Assembly: GCA_028274465.1 (NCBI GenBank)
Contig: CM051455.1
Coordinates: 67,973,677 to 68,037,676 of the forward strand
DNA: 64,000 nt
Source: Plantago ovata
Lineage: Eukaryota > Streptophyta > Magnoliopsida > Lamiales > Plantaginaceae
Direction of reading: 5' to 3'
Shown: positions 29,815 to 40,849 of the stretch, one piece after another
Layout: every line of letters begins with the position of its first letter
How positions within the stretch are numbered: position 1 is the first letter of the stretch
Notes under the pieces: model-generated
The model's database searches: none
Seen by the model: the letters and a program-made list of their open reading frames with translations, nothing else
What the model was told of the DNA's origin: nothing
Position numbers and translations under genes: made by a program

Positions 29815-30740
29815 CTCTTCTATCGCCTCTCAAAAGATATCGATTCTGTGTAGTATCCCCAACTTGTTTTTCCTTCCTTTTTCTCTGTTTTCTAGTGACT
29901 CTAGCAACAGCTTGGTCCTCCTCCTGATTTATATTATCATTTGGACACTCACTTACAGACTGTTCCAGTCTTCCTTGATTCCCCGATATTAAATTCTCAG
30001 AATATGTATTATCCAATACTGCAACCTTAGTACCTTCAACCATATTTACTGAAACTTCAAGATTTTGTTGCACTTCAGTGGGACTAGTAATTTCAGCACA
30101 AGGTTCAGAGATTCTCATATTTTGTTGCATACCAAAAACCATAGAACTGCTAGCTTTCTCATCAACTAATGAGTCTGTCCCAGTAGAAATTCTACTCTGC
30201 TCTTGTACCTCGCCACTGATACTCTTATTAGCATTTGCAGAAACCTCCTCCCTAATAGGTCGAGAAGCCATAATAGAGATATCACCTACTTGAATACTAT
30301 CTTGTATTTCACTAATTTGAACAGGGGCTGCCACTTTAGCTGCAAGCTCAGCAACTTCCTCACTACTTGCAGTATACTTTGCAACATCATTCAAAGGTGC
30401 TACTCCATTATTACTCCCCACACCTTCCTCTACATTAACCTTCTCCACTCTTCTTTGCCATACAACTGTTTCTCTCATTGTGCATCTGTTAACAACATGA
30501 CCAAAGTTATGGCATCTATTACAGTGCGCAGGCCTCGACTCATATAATTTTATGCTCTTTTAAGACATTATCCCTTCAGCTTAATGATCTCCTTCAGAGG
30601 TTTACTAGCATCAACTTTGATTAACATCCTTGCATAAGACAGTCTTACTTTTTCCTTTGTAAGTTTATCCAATATGTAAGGCCTTCCAATCATACTAGCC
30701 ACCTTCAGCTTATCGCGTGGTTTTCGATTGGACTATTCTC
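29780..30740 (-). pseudogene. LINE ORF1 (DUF4283/zinc-knuckle type)
   Basis: On the minus strand, IGRPYILDKLTKEKVRLSYARMLIKVDASKPL (about 30690-30595) matches the region before the knuckle in plant LINE ORF1 proteins, which bind LINE RNA. A stop lies at about 30562. The knuckle HCNRCHNFGHVVNRC (about 30525-30480) and a 232-residue low-complexity tail ending at 29780 follow. The N-terminal RNA-binding part is missing beyond about 30740. Confidence 0.75.
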
Positions 30741-31449
30741 TTGGTCACTTATGTAATTCCAACATGATATTTGTGGAGACTGTGAATGGAGAGAAGGCAA
30801 GAATTTTAATGTCGGATTGGTCCCATATAAGATGATGGTAAAGAGGTTTTTTCATCAAAGTGAGGATTATGGAAACTCTGGGAGTGCCTCAAATAAGGTA
30901 GGACTGCCAGCAAGTGTCCTGGGTTGGAAGGGTTTATGACTTGCTTCTGTTATCAAGTTGGTTTGAACCAAAGCTAAATCGTGCGCCTAGAAAATGTAGA
31001 TTATCAGCGCCCAGATAAATAGCATTTTCTTCTTCGATCTTCCCCAACCCTTTCTCTATGAGCAGAGTCATAGGGAAGAACCAGACTTGGTCAAGGCTTT
31101 TTGTCGAATCAAAGATGCACTAATGCTTTGACATTTTGAAATGTCAGGAGTGTTTCTTGGCCAGTATGCTACAAGATTATTGGTGTTCTTGCATTTCTTG
31201 TTGAAGTCAAAGAAGGTCATGTTGAGGAGGGTTTGAATGCATCGATGTTTTCCATGTTTTATATGTTCAACAAAACTGTAACTGTATCTATTCCTAACCC
31301 TTTAATGGTGTAGAACTTACGCACTTTATTCTTGACCCTCCCAGTTTTGCGGCCACATTCAAACCTTCTATCACTTTAATTAACATGGATTAGAGTAATT
31401 TCCAAGGCCTGAGGAACCTTTTCATCTGCAAGAACCGTCGGCAAGATAA
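30741..31449. other. Unassigned spacer
   Basis: No long ORF, terminal repeat or known motif is recognised. Composition is ordinary plant AT-rich DNA. It may be further degraded repeat sequence. Confidence 0.4.
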
Positions 31450-31458
31450 TAGAATCTA

Positions 31459-32341
31459 GGGATTATTACGTCTACACCCCCTGCTAGATAGCACCTTTTC
31501 ATCTGAAGGACCATCGTATTTTTAATTACATCTGGATCCATTTTTCCTTATCCGAGTTGACCAAAAAATATTGGCCTTTTCTCTCTCTTCTCCCCAAACA
31601 TGGTCTTAGATTTTCTTTTTTAATTTATCTTTTTTTCCTTTTTATTTTTTTCTTCTTCTTCTTATTAAAAAATTGGGTGCCGGAATCCGGCAGCGGAACC
31701 GGTGGCAGCTCCGGTCAGAGATGCCACGCAGCTCCGACCGTGAGCTGCCAAGGCAGCTCCGGTCAGAACTGCCATGGCAGCTCCGATCTGGGCTGCCACG
31801 CAGCTCCAGATCGGAGCTGCCATGGCAGCTTCCGATCTGGAAGCTGCCAGGCAGCTCCGATCATGAGCATGTCAGCCCTAGCAGTTTCCAGATCGGAAGC
31901 TGCCATGGCAGCTCTGACCGGAGCTGCCACCGGTTCCGGCACTGGATTTTTGAAGAAGAAGAAGGAAAAAAAAAGGAAAAAGGATGAAAAAAAATAATTT
32001 GGGACTTATTTTTTCATATTAATGTTGTTGGGATAGATTTGCAATTACATTTGGGATCCATTTGAAAATTTTAAAAGTTTTTCGTGTAAATTTCATAAAC
32101 TAGAAAATATTGAGGGTCAATGTATAATAAACATAAATTAATGTTGTTTGGTCAATGCAAAATTCTGAATTTTGACCAAGGGCAAAAATGTACTTTCCAC
32201 GTTTTAATTCGCGAAAAGTCAAGATCGTGGACCTGGATGTAATTAAAATCCATCTAGTTGGAGACTATATGTAATTGATGAACTAATGGTCCGTTATATG
32301 TAATTAGGACATCTAAGAGGGGTACTGTATGTAATTTGCCC
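31459..32341. mobile_element. MULE-type MITE with palindromic GC-rich core (copy 1)
   Basis: The 883-bp element is flanked by a 9-bp duplication TAGAATCTA (31450-31458 and 32342-32350). It starts GGGATTATTACG and ends GTAATTTGCCC, with diverged terminal inverted repeats and subterminal TAATTACAT-type motifs. A 9-bp TSD points to the Mutator superfamily. The core (about 31680-31950) is an array of GGCAGCTCCGATC-type units in alternating orientation. Flanking parts match the element at 61964-62870. No transposase is present. Confidence 0.75.
31680..31950. repeat. Nested palindrome array
   Basis: Units of the form GGCAGCTCCGATC and their reverse complements alternate about a dozen times, many forming palindromes around CCATGG or GATC. 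The block is GC-rich in an AT-rich setting. ORFs across it (31557-31997) are by-products of the repeats. Confidence 0.75.
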
Positions 32342-32440
32342 TAGAATCTATGTGTACATATTGATGACCGGAACAAATTTGTTCCAGTTCAGATTTAAAC
32401 ATGTTGGTGTGTTGCTTGGTGAAACAATGTACAATCCTCA

Positions 32441-33385
32441 AGTTGGTCCCTTTAAACAACAAGAAAAGACTAGGGGGGGGGGTGAATAGTCTTTTCAAAC
32501 TTTTCGTCGTTTAAAACTTTCCCAGCAAGTACTTATTACTTTTCAGTAATGAGTTTGCTGATACTTAACTTTCTCAGCAAGTGCTTGTTCCTTTTCAGCA
32601 ACAAGTTTGTTGATACTTAAAAACAGAATGCGGAAGTCTTTTTACAATAAGTGCTTTTGTCAGAAAGCTTGTTTCAGCAAGTAAATAGATTTGCAGTGTA
32701 AACCAATGTAGCTTTCTGAAATATAACTGCAGAATGTAAATCACACAAACACTTTTATAGTGGTATCTGAGAGTGGTTGTAATCTCTCAACTAATCCACT
32801 TTGTCCTTTCTAGGAGTGAATCTACTAAGATAAGATATGAGGTTCCTTACAAATCCTATCACTAATGATTCGCAGAAATCAAAGCACACTTGCCTTGTTT
32901 CCAACCTAAACTAGAGAACTAAACCTTGTTCTCCACCAAACTTGGGACACTTAATCAGCAAACCTATGTTTGATTAATTCCCCCTGAATTCCACGCCTGA
33001 ATAATGGTGTTTATTAGTTAGAGAGGTTTGGGATGAGATGACTTGAATATAACTTTGCAGCTATAACAAGTAATCTAAAGAAACACAACTTGAAATACTT
33101 TGTAGTAAGCAAGTTTGTTGTTTCTGGTGTCAAAACTTGTTCTTGTTTATAGGAAAGAACACTTAACTAATTTTTTAGCTTTCGATGTTCTACTTCTTCA
33201 AAAGTAGCTTTTGTTTCAAGCTTAAGTCTTGGAATGGATCAATAGGTAGTAAAGGGTAGAGAAGGATTTGAGTGTTTAAAGCACAAGTGAGAGTTTGATC
33301 ACGTTGGACCTTAAGAGTACTGGTTACTGGACTTTACTTAATTTAGCATGGTTAATTGTTCATCAAAATTACAACTTTCCTAATA
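32441..33385 (-). repeat. 3' LTR of element D, internally deleted
   Basis: On the minus strand it begins TATTAGG (from TGTTAGG, at 33385) and ends CCAACT at 32441 (from CCAACA). About 600 bp of U3 is missing at about 33306, where flanking sequence is fused. Both end dinucleotides have a point change, consistent with age. Confidence 0.85.
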
Positions 33386-33387
33386 AA

Positions 33388-33400
33388 TTTCCCCCTTTTT
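33388..33400 (-). other. Polypurine tract of element D
   Basis: Minus-strand AAAAAGGGGGAAA, the same as in A and C, two bases from the LTR. Confidence 0.85.
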
Positions 33401-33662
33401 GATGTTAGCAATCCATGACCAAATTAATTGTTACCCTTTTAGAGGTTCCTGATGTTGAATAAATCAGTTGATTAATGCAAACATACTTGAATAATAAATC
33501 AGTAAGCATAAATAATTTGCATAATCAAGAACAAATAAGAGTCAAAAAGTTGATTGATGATAGTTATCTTTCAGAAGTTTACAAGAAATTTCACAGATAA
33601 CTATTACAATCAGTAAGCAAAATAAAGCTTTTCAAGGGACTCTATTCTATTCCAGCAGAGGA

Positions 33663-36139
33663 TTATCTAAGAATGTCTTTTACACTCTTCTTAGCAAGAG
33701 CAGTAAATTCAACATAGTCCTTCTCGTAATCTTCAAGTAGTTTACGGACTTCAAGTTGAATTATTCTTGCATTCTTACAGGCAGTATAGTGATGTTTTTC
33801 AACATTCATGTCTTTGTAGTGTATTACCCATAAATGCATGCCCCAATTGCTAGCATGAACTAGTGAGTGTTTGAAATTCCCTTGTTGGCATGAATCTTCC
33901 TTAACCAACGGAGGACCTCATCTTGATCCATTGCAGTAAGATAGAAATATTCATAAGGAATCAAGTGATATTTCTTTTTGGACTTTTTAGTTATAGGATC
34001 ATTATAGTAAGCAACATTCACCGGCCTGATAAGGTCAGGTTCTTGCCTCAATTTCTTGCTGATGGAGCTTCTTCTCACTAAGATTTCAATGTTCAGCCAC
34101 TTTAAAGCTATGTTCCTTGGGTAAAGAGGAGGATCCCTTTCTTTCTTTGCAACCTTAAGATCAATCCATGTGTAAAGATAGTTCGGCACAGTAGTTGGAA
34201 AGAAGTCATTTGCAAGTAGGTCTTCTAGCTTAATGATCCAACAACCATGGAGGTTTCTGATCACATTTTGAGTGGTTTCCTCATTGCTGGTCTTTGTGTA
34301 ATCAATGCCAGTGCCTATAGCAATGTTAGCTAGCCTTCTTTCTTCTTCTCTTTGCTTTCTTCTACGTGACTTAGCATTTCCTTCATTCTTTATCTTGAGT
34401 CAGAACAGAAATGCTTGGATCTTCCAGATGGAGTTAGGGAAGACACAGGCTTAGCCCTTATAGCTTGAGCTATTGTTTGGTCATCCTCATTGTCATCATC
34501 ATTATCAAACTCTTGATGACTTTTAGTGTGACAGAAATCTGGAGTATCAGTAGAGGTTTTTCTCCTTTTAGGATTTGTTGAACTTCTCACGGAATCTATT
34601 TCAGCTTTTCTTTTGGAACTTTGCTCTGTTTCAGCAAGAGGTTCACTAGGCGGTCCTTTTAGTTTCATCAGCGAGGGGGAGGGAGCAGTTGGGGGCATGT
34701 CCCTTGAGCTCTTCTTCTTCTTAAAATGAGGTGTATCTTCCCCCTTCTTCTTAATTTAGCATGGTTAAAATGTGTAAGCTGTGATAATGTTCAACCATTT
34801 CTTGCTGAAGTTGGTTTGTCTTGGCCAATTCCGCCTTAATCATTTTCAGATTTTCTTCAGCTTCCTGTGTATCAGCAACCTTTTGTTCCATGATTACTTG
34901 AGCCTTTTTTAAGGCATTCTTGTCGATTTTCAGAGCTTGGCCTGCTTCTTTCTCATAGTTGTGATGTTGTAAGCTTACATCAGCTTGAGCTAGAGTGAGA
35001 CTTGTAGTGCGTCTCAGCAAGACAGTCAGGATCTTTTCCATATTGAAAGGCTTTTCAGCGAATAACTCCTCATCCTCAGCTTTGCATTCTTGGTGTACTT
35101 GCAATAAAGCTTGCATTCTTGGTGTCCATTCATCCACACATGAAAATGGCACAAGTGAGGGAGTTACGTTGTGGGCTTTTAGCTCAGTGACGAACTGATC
35201 TTCTATGCCTTTAAGCTTGCTTCTTTCATAATCATTTCCAGAGGAAGCAGAAGAGTTTGAATGTTGGGACTTAGTAACACCTCCCAGTAACTTGTTTGCT
35301 GGGAGATGTTTGTTTCGTGGCCTGTTCTTGTTCAGTTGCTTGATCAGCAACTTGAGCTACTCCACCAGCACCGGGACTTGGACCTTGGGAATCATCATCA
35401 TCATCCTTTTTGTCCTTTGAGTCCTTAGAATCTTTTCCTTCATCATCATCACTGGAATCTTCAATTACATTCTCATCTTCTTTTTCTTCTTCATCATTAG
35501 TAAGTATAACCAATGGAAGATGCATGTACTTGGCTTGACTTGTCACTTCTTCCTCCTCATTGATTTTGTGGGGATCATCCACCACAGGTACAAAGGAGCC
35601 TTTGAGCATCTCAGCTTGTTCATCTGGAGAGGCACTCTTAAATTGATTCTTCATATTCTCTCTGATTGTGTAAACCAGATCAGTTCCCATTTGCTGGGAA
35701 TATGAGAGATCAACTGGGAGGATGGAGTGGACAAAAGTCTCAAGTTTAAGCAGTGAATTTCTTTTCTTTTCAGAAGAGAGATGTAGAAAGATGTATGAGA
35801 AGTCCATTCTTCTATATCTTTTGCCAGTTGTTGACAGACTTTGCAACTTTGGTCAAAGTATTCTTCTTAAAGTTGGAGTAAAGCTCTTCTGAGCTGACTT
35901 CTTAGACTTCAGTGATGAGAGATGCTTCTTTACTCTCCTTTTGAGCCTGAATAAGAACAATGTTAGTTTCAGGAATGTATTGAAAAGTAGTTTTAGAATC
36001 TAAAAATGTATCATGAAATACCTGTTGGTTCTCAGCAAGCTCATGTTGCACACTTGGTTGTGCAGGAACTACTTCCAATTCAACAGGAGTTGTAGTAGCT
36101 TCCTTGTTTTGTTCATCCTGAAATAACACTTTGTTAGAT
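33663..36139 (-). pseudogene. ORF3 of element D, C-terminal part
   Basis: Read from 36139 down, it has the third intron-like segment (36023-35949, 75 nt, GTATTTC...TTCAG), the RRMDFS helical block, an acidic run (35470-35400), the coiled coil (about 35000-34800), a basic cluster, and the C-terminal domain (MIRNLHGCWIIKLEDL, YEYFYLTAMDQDEVLRWLRKIHA, ASNWGMHLWVIHY) ending in TAA at 33663. Frame breaks are near 35855, 35300, 34740, 34390 and 33880. The domain order equals that of A's ORF3 although the repeats are shorter. Confidence 0.8.
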
Positions 36140-36144
36140 AAAAG

Positions 36145-38982
36145 TGTAAGAAAATATGGTCAGAGTTACCCCTAGGGTACGCAGCGGAATTTCAAAAATT
36201 TTCTTAACATACAGGTTAATTGATTATGTATATGCCGTATATATATAAACACGTCAATTAGAAGACTAACCTTACTTCTAAAGCAGCTTCCAAGTCTTCG
36301 TAATAATCCGGTGTATCTTCTCCTTCGTCGAAGTCGAAGATATCTGCAATACTTTGATTATCTACAAGACAATAGAAGTTAGTTTCCAGCTCCTAGAACC
36401 TCAACCTTGGTATCCACGGATGAACAGCCTATCGGAAAGAATGCTAGGATATTCTTTGTGTGACCAAGAAGACGGGGCGGCGATTCCTCCGCCAGGTGGC
36501 GCGCGCGTGGGTGGCTAAGAGGAGGGGAGAGTTTTTATTTTCTCTAAGAAAACTGGATAGAATGACTGTAAAAGTCTATGTCAAAAACTCTCTAATAGTC
36601 TACTATATATAGTAGTGTATAGAAGCCTAAAGCATAAGCAATTAGACTTCGTAAAGGAATAAGAATCTAATTCTTATCGCACAAGGAAACCAATATCAAG
36701 TCTAGATTCATTCCCAATCAAATTAAAACTCAATCAGGAAAATCTAACTTATCCCTTAGACTTCTAATAGAGGAAGGAGTCGAACTCCTTCCCCTACTCC
36801 ATCTCGCGCGCGCGCGCGTGTCCTAAGGGTGATAGGTGGGTCCCGGTTTTGGGACCCACTTATAGTTCTAAGGTAATTCAAACTCCAAGTAGATTTTGCT
36901 CATGTGCATATGTTAATTCTAAATTAACATATCCTTTCAAATCAAACCTACATTATATTTCCAAAATATAATCTTTAATTGTATTTACATAAAATACAAT
37001 TAACTAGCCAATTCAATTAATAATTCCAAATCATTGAGCCACGAAATATTATAATTAATTCCAAATCAATTATAATCCATCAATCACAATTAATTCCAAA
37101 TTAATTGCGATTCCATCTTCAAGGATATTCTGATAGACTGAATCACCACATAGTGTGACCCATAGGGCCTCATCGTATTAAGCAAGTCCTAGACTAGGCA
37201 ACATGGAATTCCTAGACGGTTCCATTTGCAATAGGAAAAAATTGATCAGACCCCCCAAACTATTACTCATTTGAGACTTTGCCCCCCAAACAAATAAGTT
37301 TGGTGATTAACCCCCTCAACTATTATACTTTTGAGACAATGCCCCCTGAAGTGAATTTTTAAGTTAAATAAATAGATAAAATAACATTTGTAGGTGTTTA
37401 TATTTTATTTATTCAACAAATAAAAATATTTATTCATATTTCATGGTTACGAAGTTATATTTCAAATGACATATAAAAAATTACAAAATATATTTCCTTC
37501 GTAATTCCTTTATATTGGCCTTTTCAAGTTATTTTTGTCACAAATTACTTCAAATTACATTGAAAAAATACATAAATAATATTATATTTATCATCAAAGT
37601 ACTTTACATATAGTTTCACAACATTTTTATATATTTTTTTACATTATAAATTAAAAGCAATTTGTTGTCAAAATGTTTTCAAAATATTTAATAAAAATAA
37701 AATAAAAGTGATGGAGGATGAACTAATTATAAATTATTTCAAAACTATAAAATAAATTGTTGAACGACACTTAAACATTATGATAATCGACAAAAATGAA
37801 TTTTGTATCACAACATCTAAAATTTAACATATTTGGTTGATTTATTAAGAGTTTATTATTAAATTTATTAACTTGGGGGGCATTGTCTCAAAAACATGAT
37901 AGTTGAGGAGGTTAATCACCAAATTTATTAGTTTGGGGGGCATAGTATCAAAGAGTAATAGTTGAGGGGGTTTTATCCATTTTTTCCTTTGCAATATTAA
38001 TACGTGAGGACGTTTGAGAGGTTTCTCAAAGCTAACCCTTTCGTTGCGAAGCCTGTTGCGCTCAACGCGGCGATGGTAACGTCCCTTCATCTGACTTGCT
38101 CGAATGTATCTAGGATCGATGAAGTGTCTATCCCAATAATACATCCACGGGCGTCTTCAGTGAGTTGCATGGTGAATCCAATATCTATTATGACCATCAT
38201 AATAATATTGATACGCTGGCCAGCGGTTTTACCATCACAACTATGAACGACTATGAGCAGTGCTCTCCTGTGCTACACTTGAGAGATGAATCCTTCACAG
38301 AATCACTTATCACCCCCATTTGTATGTAGCCATAATCCTGGATCGTGTCTTAGGTCAGCTGCTTATTCAGAGCTGACATCGACGGGTCCACCAAGGATAT
38401 GGGGCAACAAATGTGATGATAAAGTCCTGTAAGTACAAAGGACGAATGGCATCACTTCGACAACTCACCGGTTCCCATAGACACGTCAGTGTAGAGTATA
38501 CATCGATGGGAGTGTCCGGTGGGTACTTCCATTGTTCGATAAAGCTTCTTCGAACAACTATGCGCAGTTATGGGAACGTTCCTTGATTGTCCAACAATCC
38601 GTTCCGTGGCCGTGGGATCGGCTCACACTTGCTCCAACAAGTATAACCTCCACGCATACTAGTCTTGTCAGGTTCATTCAGACCCCCACATCCGAGATGA
38701 ACCACGACTAGGGAGAGTTTGGGATAGATGATATCTCACATAGCTCCCACTAACTGTGTGATCGGTCATCTATCCGAGGGGACATGTTTAATATCAATAC
38801 AGACAGTAATAAAGATATGACATGCTGCAGCCTGGTGTAATATAAATATGAAAGCGATACTCAATAGTAAAATGGAACAAACATATATTATATTACGTTG
38901 ACCTGTGTAATAGTACATATATGTCCTCTATAACGGCACCATGCCCTTAGTAAGGACTGTCTCTAGGACATATACACTATCA
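36145..38982 (-). mobile_element. Solo LTR (family F, copy 1) carrying a MITE
   Basis: On the minus strand it starts TGATAGTGTATATG (ending at 38982) and ends TTTCTTACA (36145). It is flanked by AAAAG (36140-36144 and 38983-38987), giving TG...CA ends and a 5-bp TSD. Without the MITE it is about 2.07 kb. A TATA-like TATATATA lies near 36603-36610. It interrupts the second intron-like segment of D's ORF3. The copy beginning at 62871 matches it. No internal coding region is present, so it is a solo LTR; the superfamily is not determined. Confidence 0.8.
37234..37987. mobile_element. MULE-type MITE with long inverted repeats
   Basis: A 754-bp element with terminal inverted repeats of over 100 bp (starting GGAAAAAAT) is flanked by TTTGCAATA at 37225-37233 and 37988-37996, a 9-bp TSD. 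Each arm contains a tandem doublet of a motif around CCCCCAACTATTA. The centre is AT-rich and non-coding. The related LTR at 62871-64000 has TTTGCAATA only once, in reverse complement, near 63861: an empty site. Confidence 0.88.
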
Positions 38983-38987
38983 AAAAG

Positions 38988-39118
38988 TACTAAGTTTTTG
39001 AACTTAGTAAAGTTACCAAAATTTGCATCTACCTGCTGAGCAGGAGTTGTAGATTCTGGTGCAAAAGTTTCAGCAATCTTCTGGCTTGTATCTTGAGAAG
39101 TCTGTAAAGAAATAATAG
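38988..39118 (-). pseudogene. ORF3 of element D, middle exon-like piece
   Basis: The piece between two inserted elements encodes TSQDTSQKIAETFAPESTTPAQQ, matching TSQDTSQMVAEASEPEPTLPAQQ in A. It begins after a TTTACAG acceptor-like site and ends in CAGCAG followed by GT, exactly as in A. Confidence 0.75.
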
Positions 39119-40737
39119 TGTTAGGAAACTTGTAATTTTGATGAGCAATTAACCATGCTAAATTAAGAACAGTCCAGTAACTAGTACTCTTAAGGTCCAT
39201 AGAAATTTAGAATTTTAAGGACATTGTAAAAGAGGAACGTTTGCTGATGACTTAGTTAGGTGTTAGATAAGTTATTTCTTTTGCGTATGATGTATTTTAT
39301 TTTCTGAAAAGAAAATATCTTATTGATGCTTAGCTTTAATGAATCTTTTTCTGAAAAGAAAATGACCTATTGAAGCATTTGCTGAAGATATATTTGTTTA
39401 TTACAAACAAATTATTGAAGCAAATATAGAAACCGATCAGAATCTTGAAGACTTTTTGAAGATCTGAAGACTTGAAGATTGCTGAAGACTGGTAAGGCAC
39501 GTGTTGCTCAGAAAGTGGAATTTTCAGCAACAGCATTGCATAAGTGAAAATCTGAAAGACAGAGTAGGTTGTGCTTGCTGAAACTGAGAATGAACACTTG
39601 CTGATGAACATATGTGACCTCTTGCTGAATGTACGTGAATTTACGCTCCAATGGTACTGTTTGAATTCTATTCAAATGTGCATTTAATGCAAAGCTTACA
39701 CGCGAAGGACATGAAGACTAGAAGACAAACAAAGTTGCTGCTGAAAGTACAAAAGCAAGATAGTGACATGTTAAGGAACAAAATCCTTAGGATTTGAAAT
39801 TCAAACGGCTCCTTACTTGCACTATAAATAGAGGTCATCCGGCAAAGAGTTGAAGTGTGTCAACAACGTGATCAAACTCTCACTTGTGCTTAAAAACTCA
39901 CAAACCTTCAAACACTCTTACTGCCATTGATCCGTTCCAAGACTTAAAGATTGAAAAAGCTACTTGTGAAGAAGTAGAACAAACTCGGCTAAGAAATTAG
40001 TTAAGTGTTCTTTCTTTCGAACAAGAACAAGTCTTGACACCAGAAACAATCAAACTTGCTTACTGCAAAGTATCCCAAGTTGTGTTTCTTAGATTACTTG
40101 TTGTAACTGAATAAGTTATAATTAAGTCATCTCACCCCAAAACTCTCTAACTGAAAATACACCCTTTCAGGCGTGATATTCAGGGGGAACTTAATAATCG
40201 AGCAAAGTTTTGCTGATTAAAAGTACCAAGTTTGGTGGAGAACAAGGTTGAGTTCTCTAGTTTAGGTTGGAGACAAAGCAAGTGTGCTTTGGTTTCTGTT
40301 GAATCGCTTTAGATAGGAGATTGTAAGGAACCTCAATCATATCTTAGTGGATTCAGTCCTAGAAAGGACAAAGTGGATTAGTTGAGAGATTACGCCACTC
40401 TCAAATACCACTATAAAAGCGTTTGTGTGATTTACTTACTGTATTTAGCTTTCAACAAATTATATATGTTTGTACACAGTCACTCACTTCACTTGCTGAA
40501 ACCCTTTACTTGCTAAAAGAGCACTTATTGTTTCAAAGACTTCCGCTCTCTGGTTTAAGTATCAGCAAACTAAGCTACTGTAAAGTAACTTACGCTTGCT
40601 GAGAAAGTTATGTATCAGCAACCTCATTTCTGAAAAGAGATAAGTACTTGGTGAGAAAGTTTCTAAACATCAAAAGTTTGAAAAGACTATTCACCCCCCC
40701 CCCTCTAGTCTTTTCTTGTTGTTTAAAGGGACCAACA
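39119..40737 (+). repeat. 5' LTR of element C
   Basis: It runs TGTTAGG to CCAACA, with a TATA box at 39823-39830. Compared with A, about 40 bp of U3 including the first hairpin is missing; element C's 3' LTR shares this loss. Confidence 0.93.
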
Positions 40738-40739
40738 AG

Positions 40740-40751
40740 TGGTATCAGAGC
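40740..40751 (+). other. Primer binding site of element C
   Basis: TGGTATCAGAGC, two bases after the LTR. Confidence 0.93.
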
Positions 40752-40849
40752 AGGATGTTCTTTAGCCTTTTGCACTGAACCTAGATCCCCTTAAGTGCTT
40801 TCCGTAAATCACTTTCACTTGATTAGTTTGGTAATGCTTTGCTGACAGG

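Larger units (their letters stand above)
27632..30740 (-). mobile_element. LINE (L1-type) remnant, minus strand
   Basis: It has ORF1 with zinc knuckle, then ORF2 with AP endonuclease and the first half of RT. The RT is cut just after the active-site region at 27632, where the poly-A of the other LINE begins. Several stops and frame shifts are present. RT end, RNase H and 3' UTR of this copy are missing. Confidence 0.82.

Noticed and set aside
31557..31997. ORFs of 146 and 104 residues with repeated Gly/Ser/Cys/His or Leu/Pro/Arg
   Set aside because: They arise from the palindrome array; copy 2 of the MITE does not keep them.
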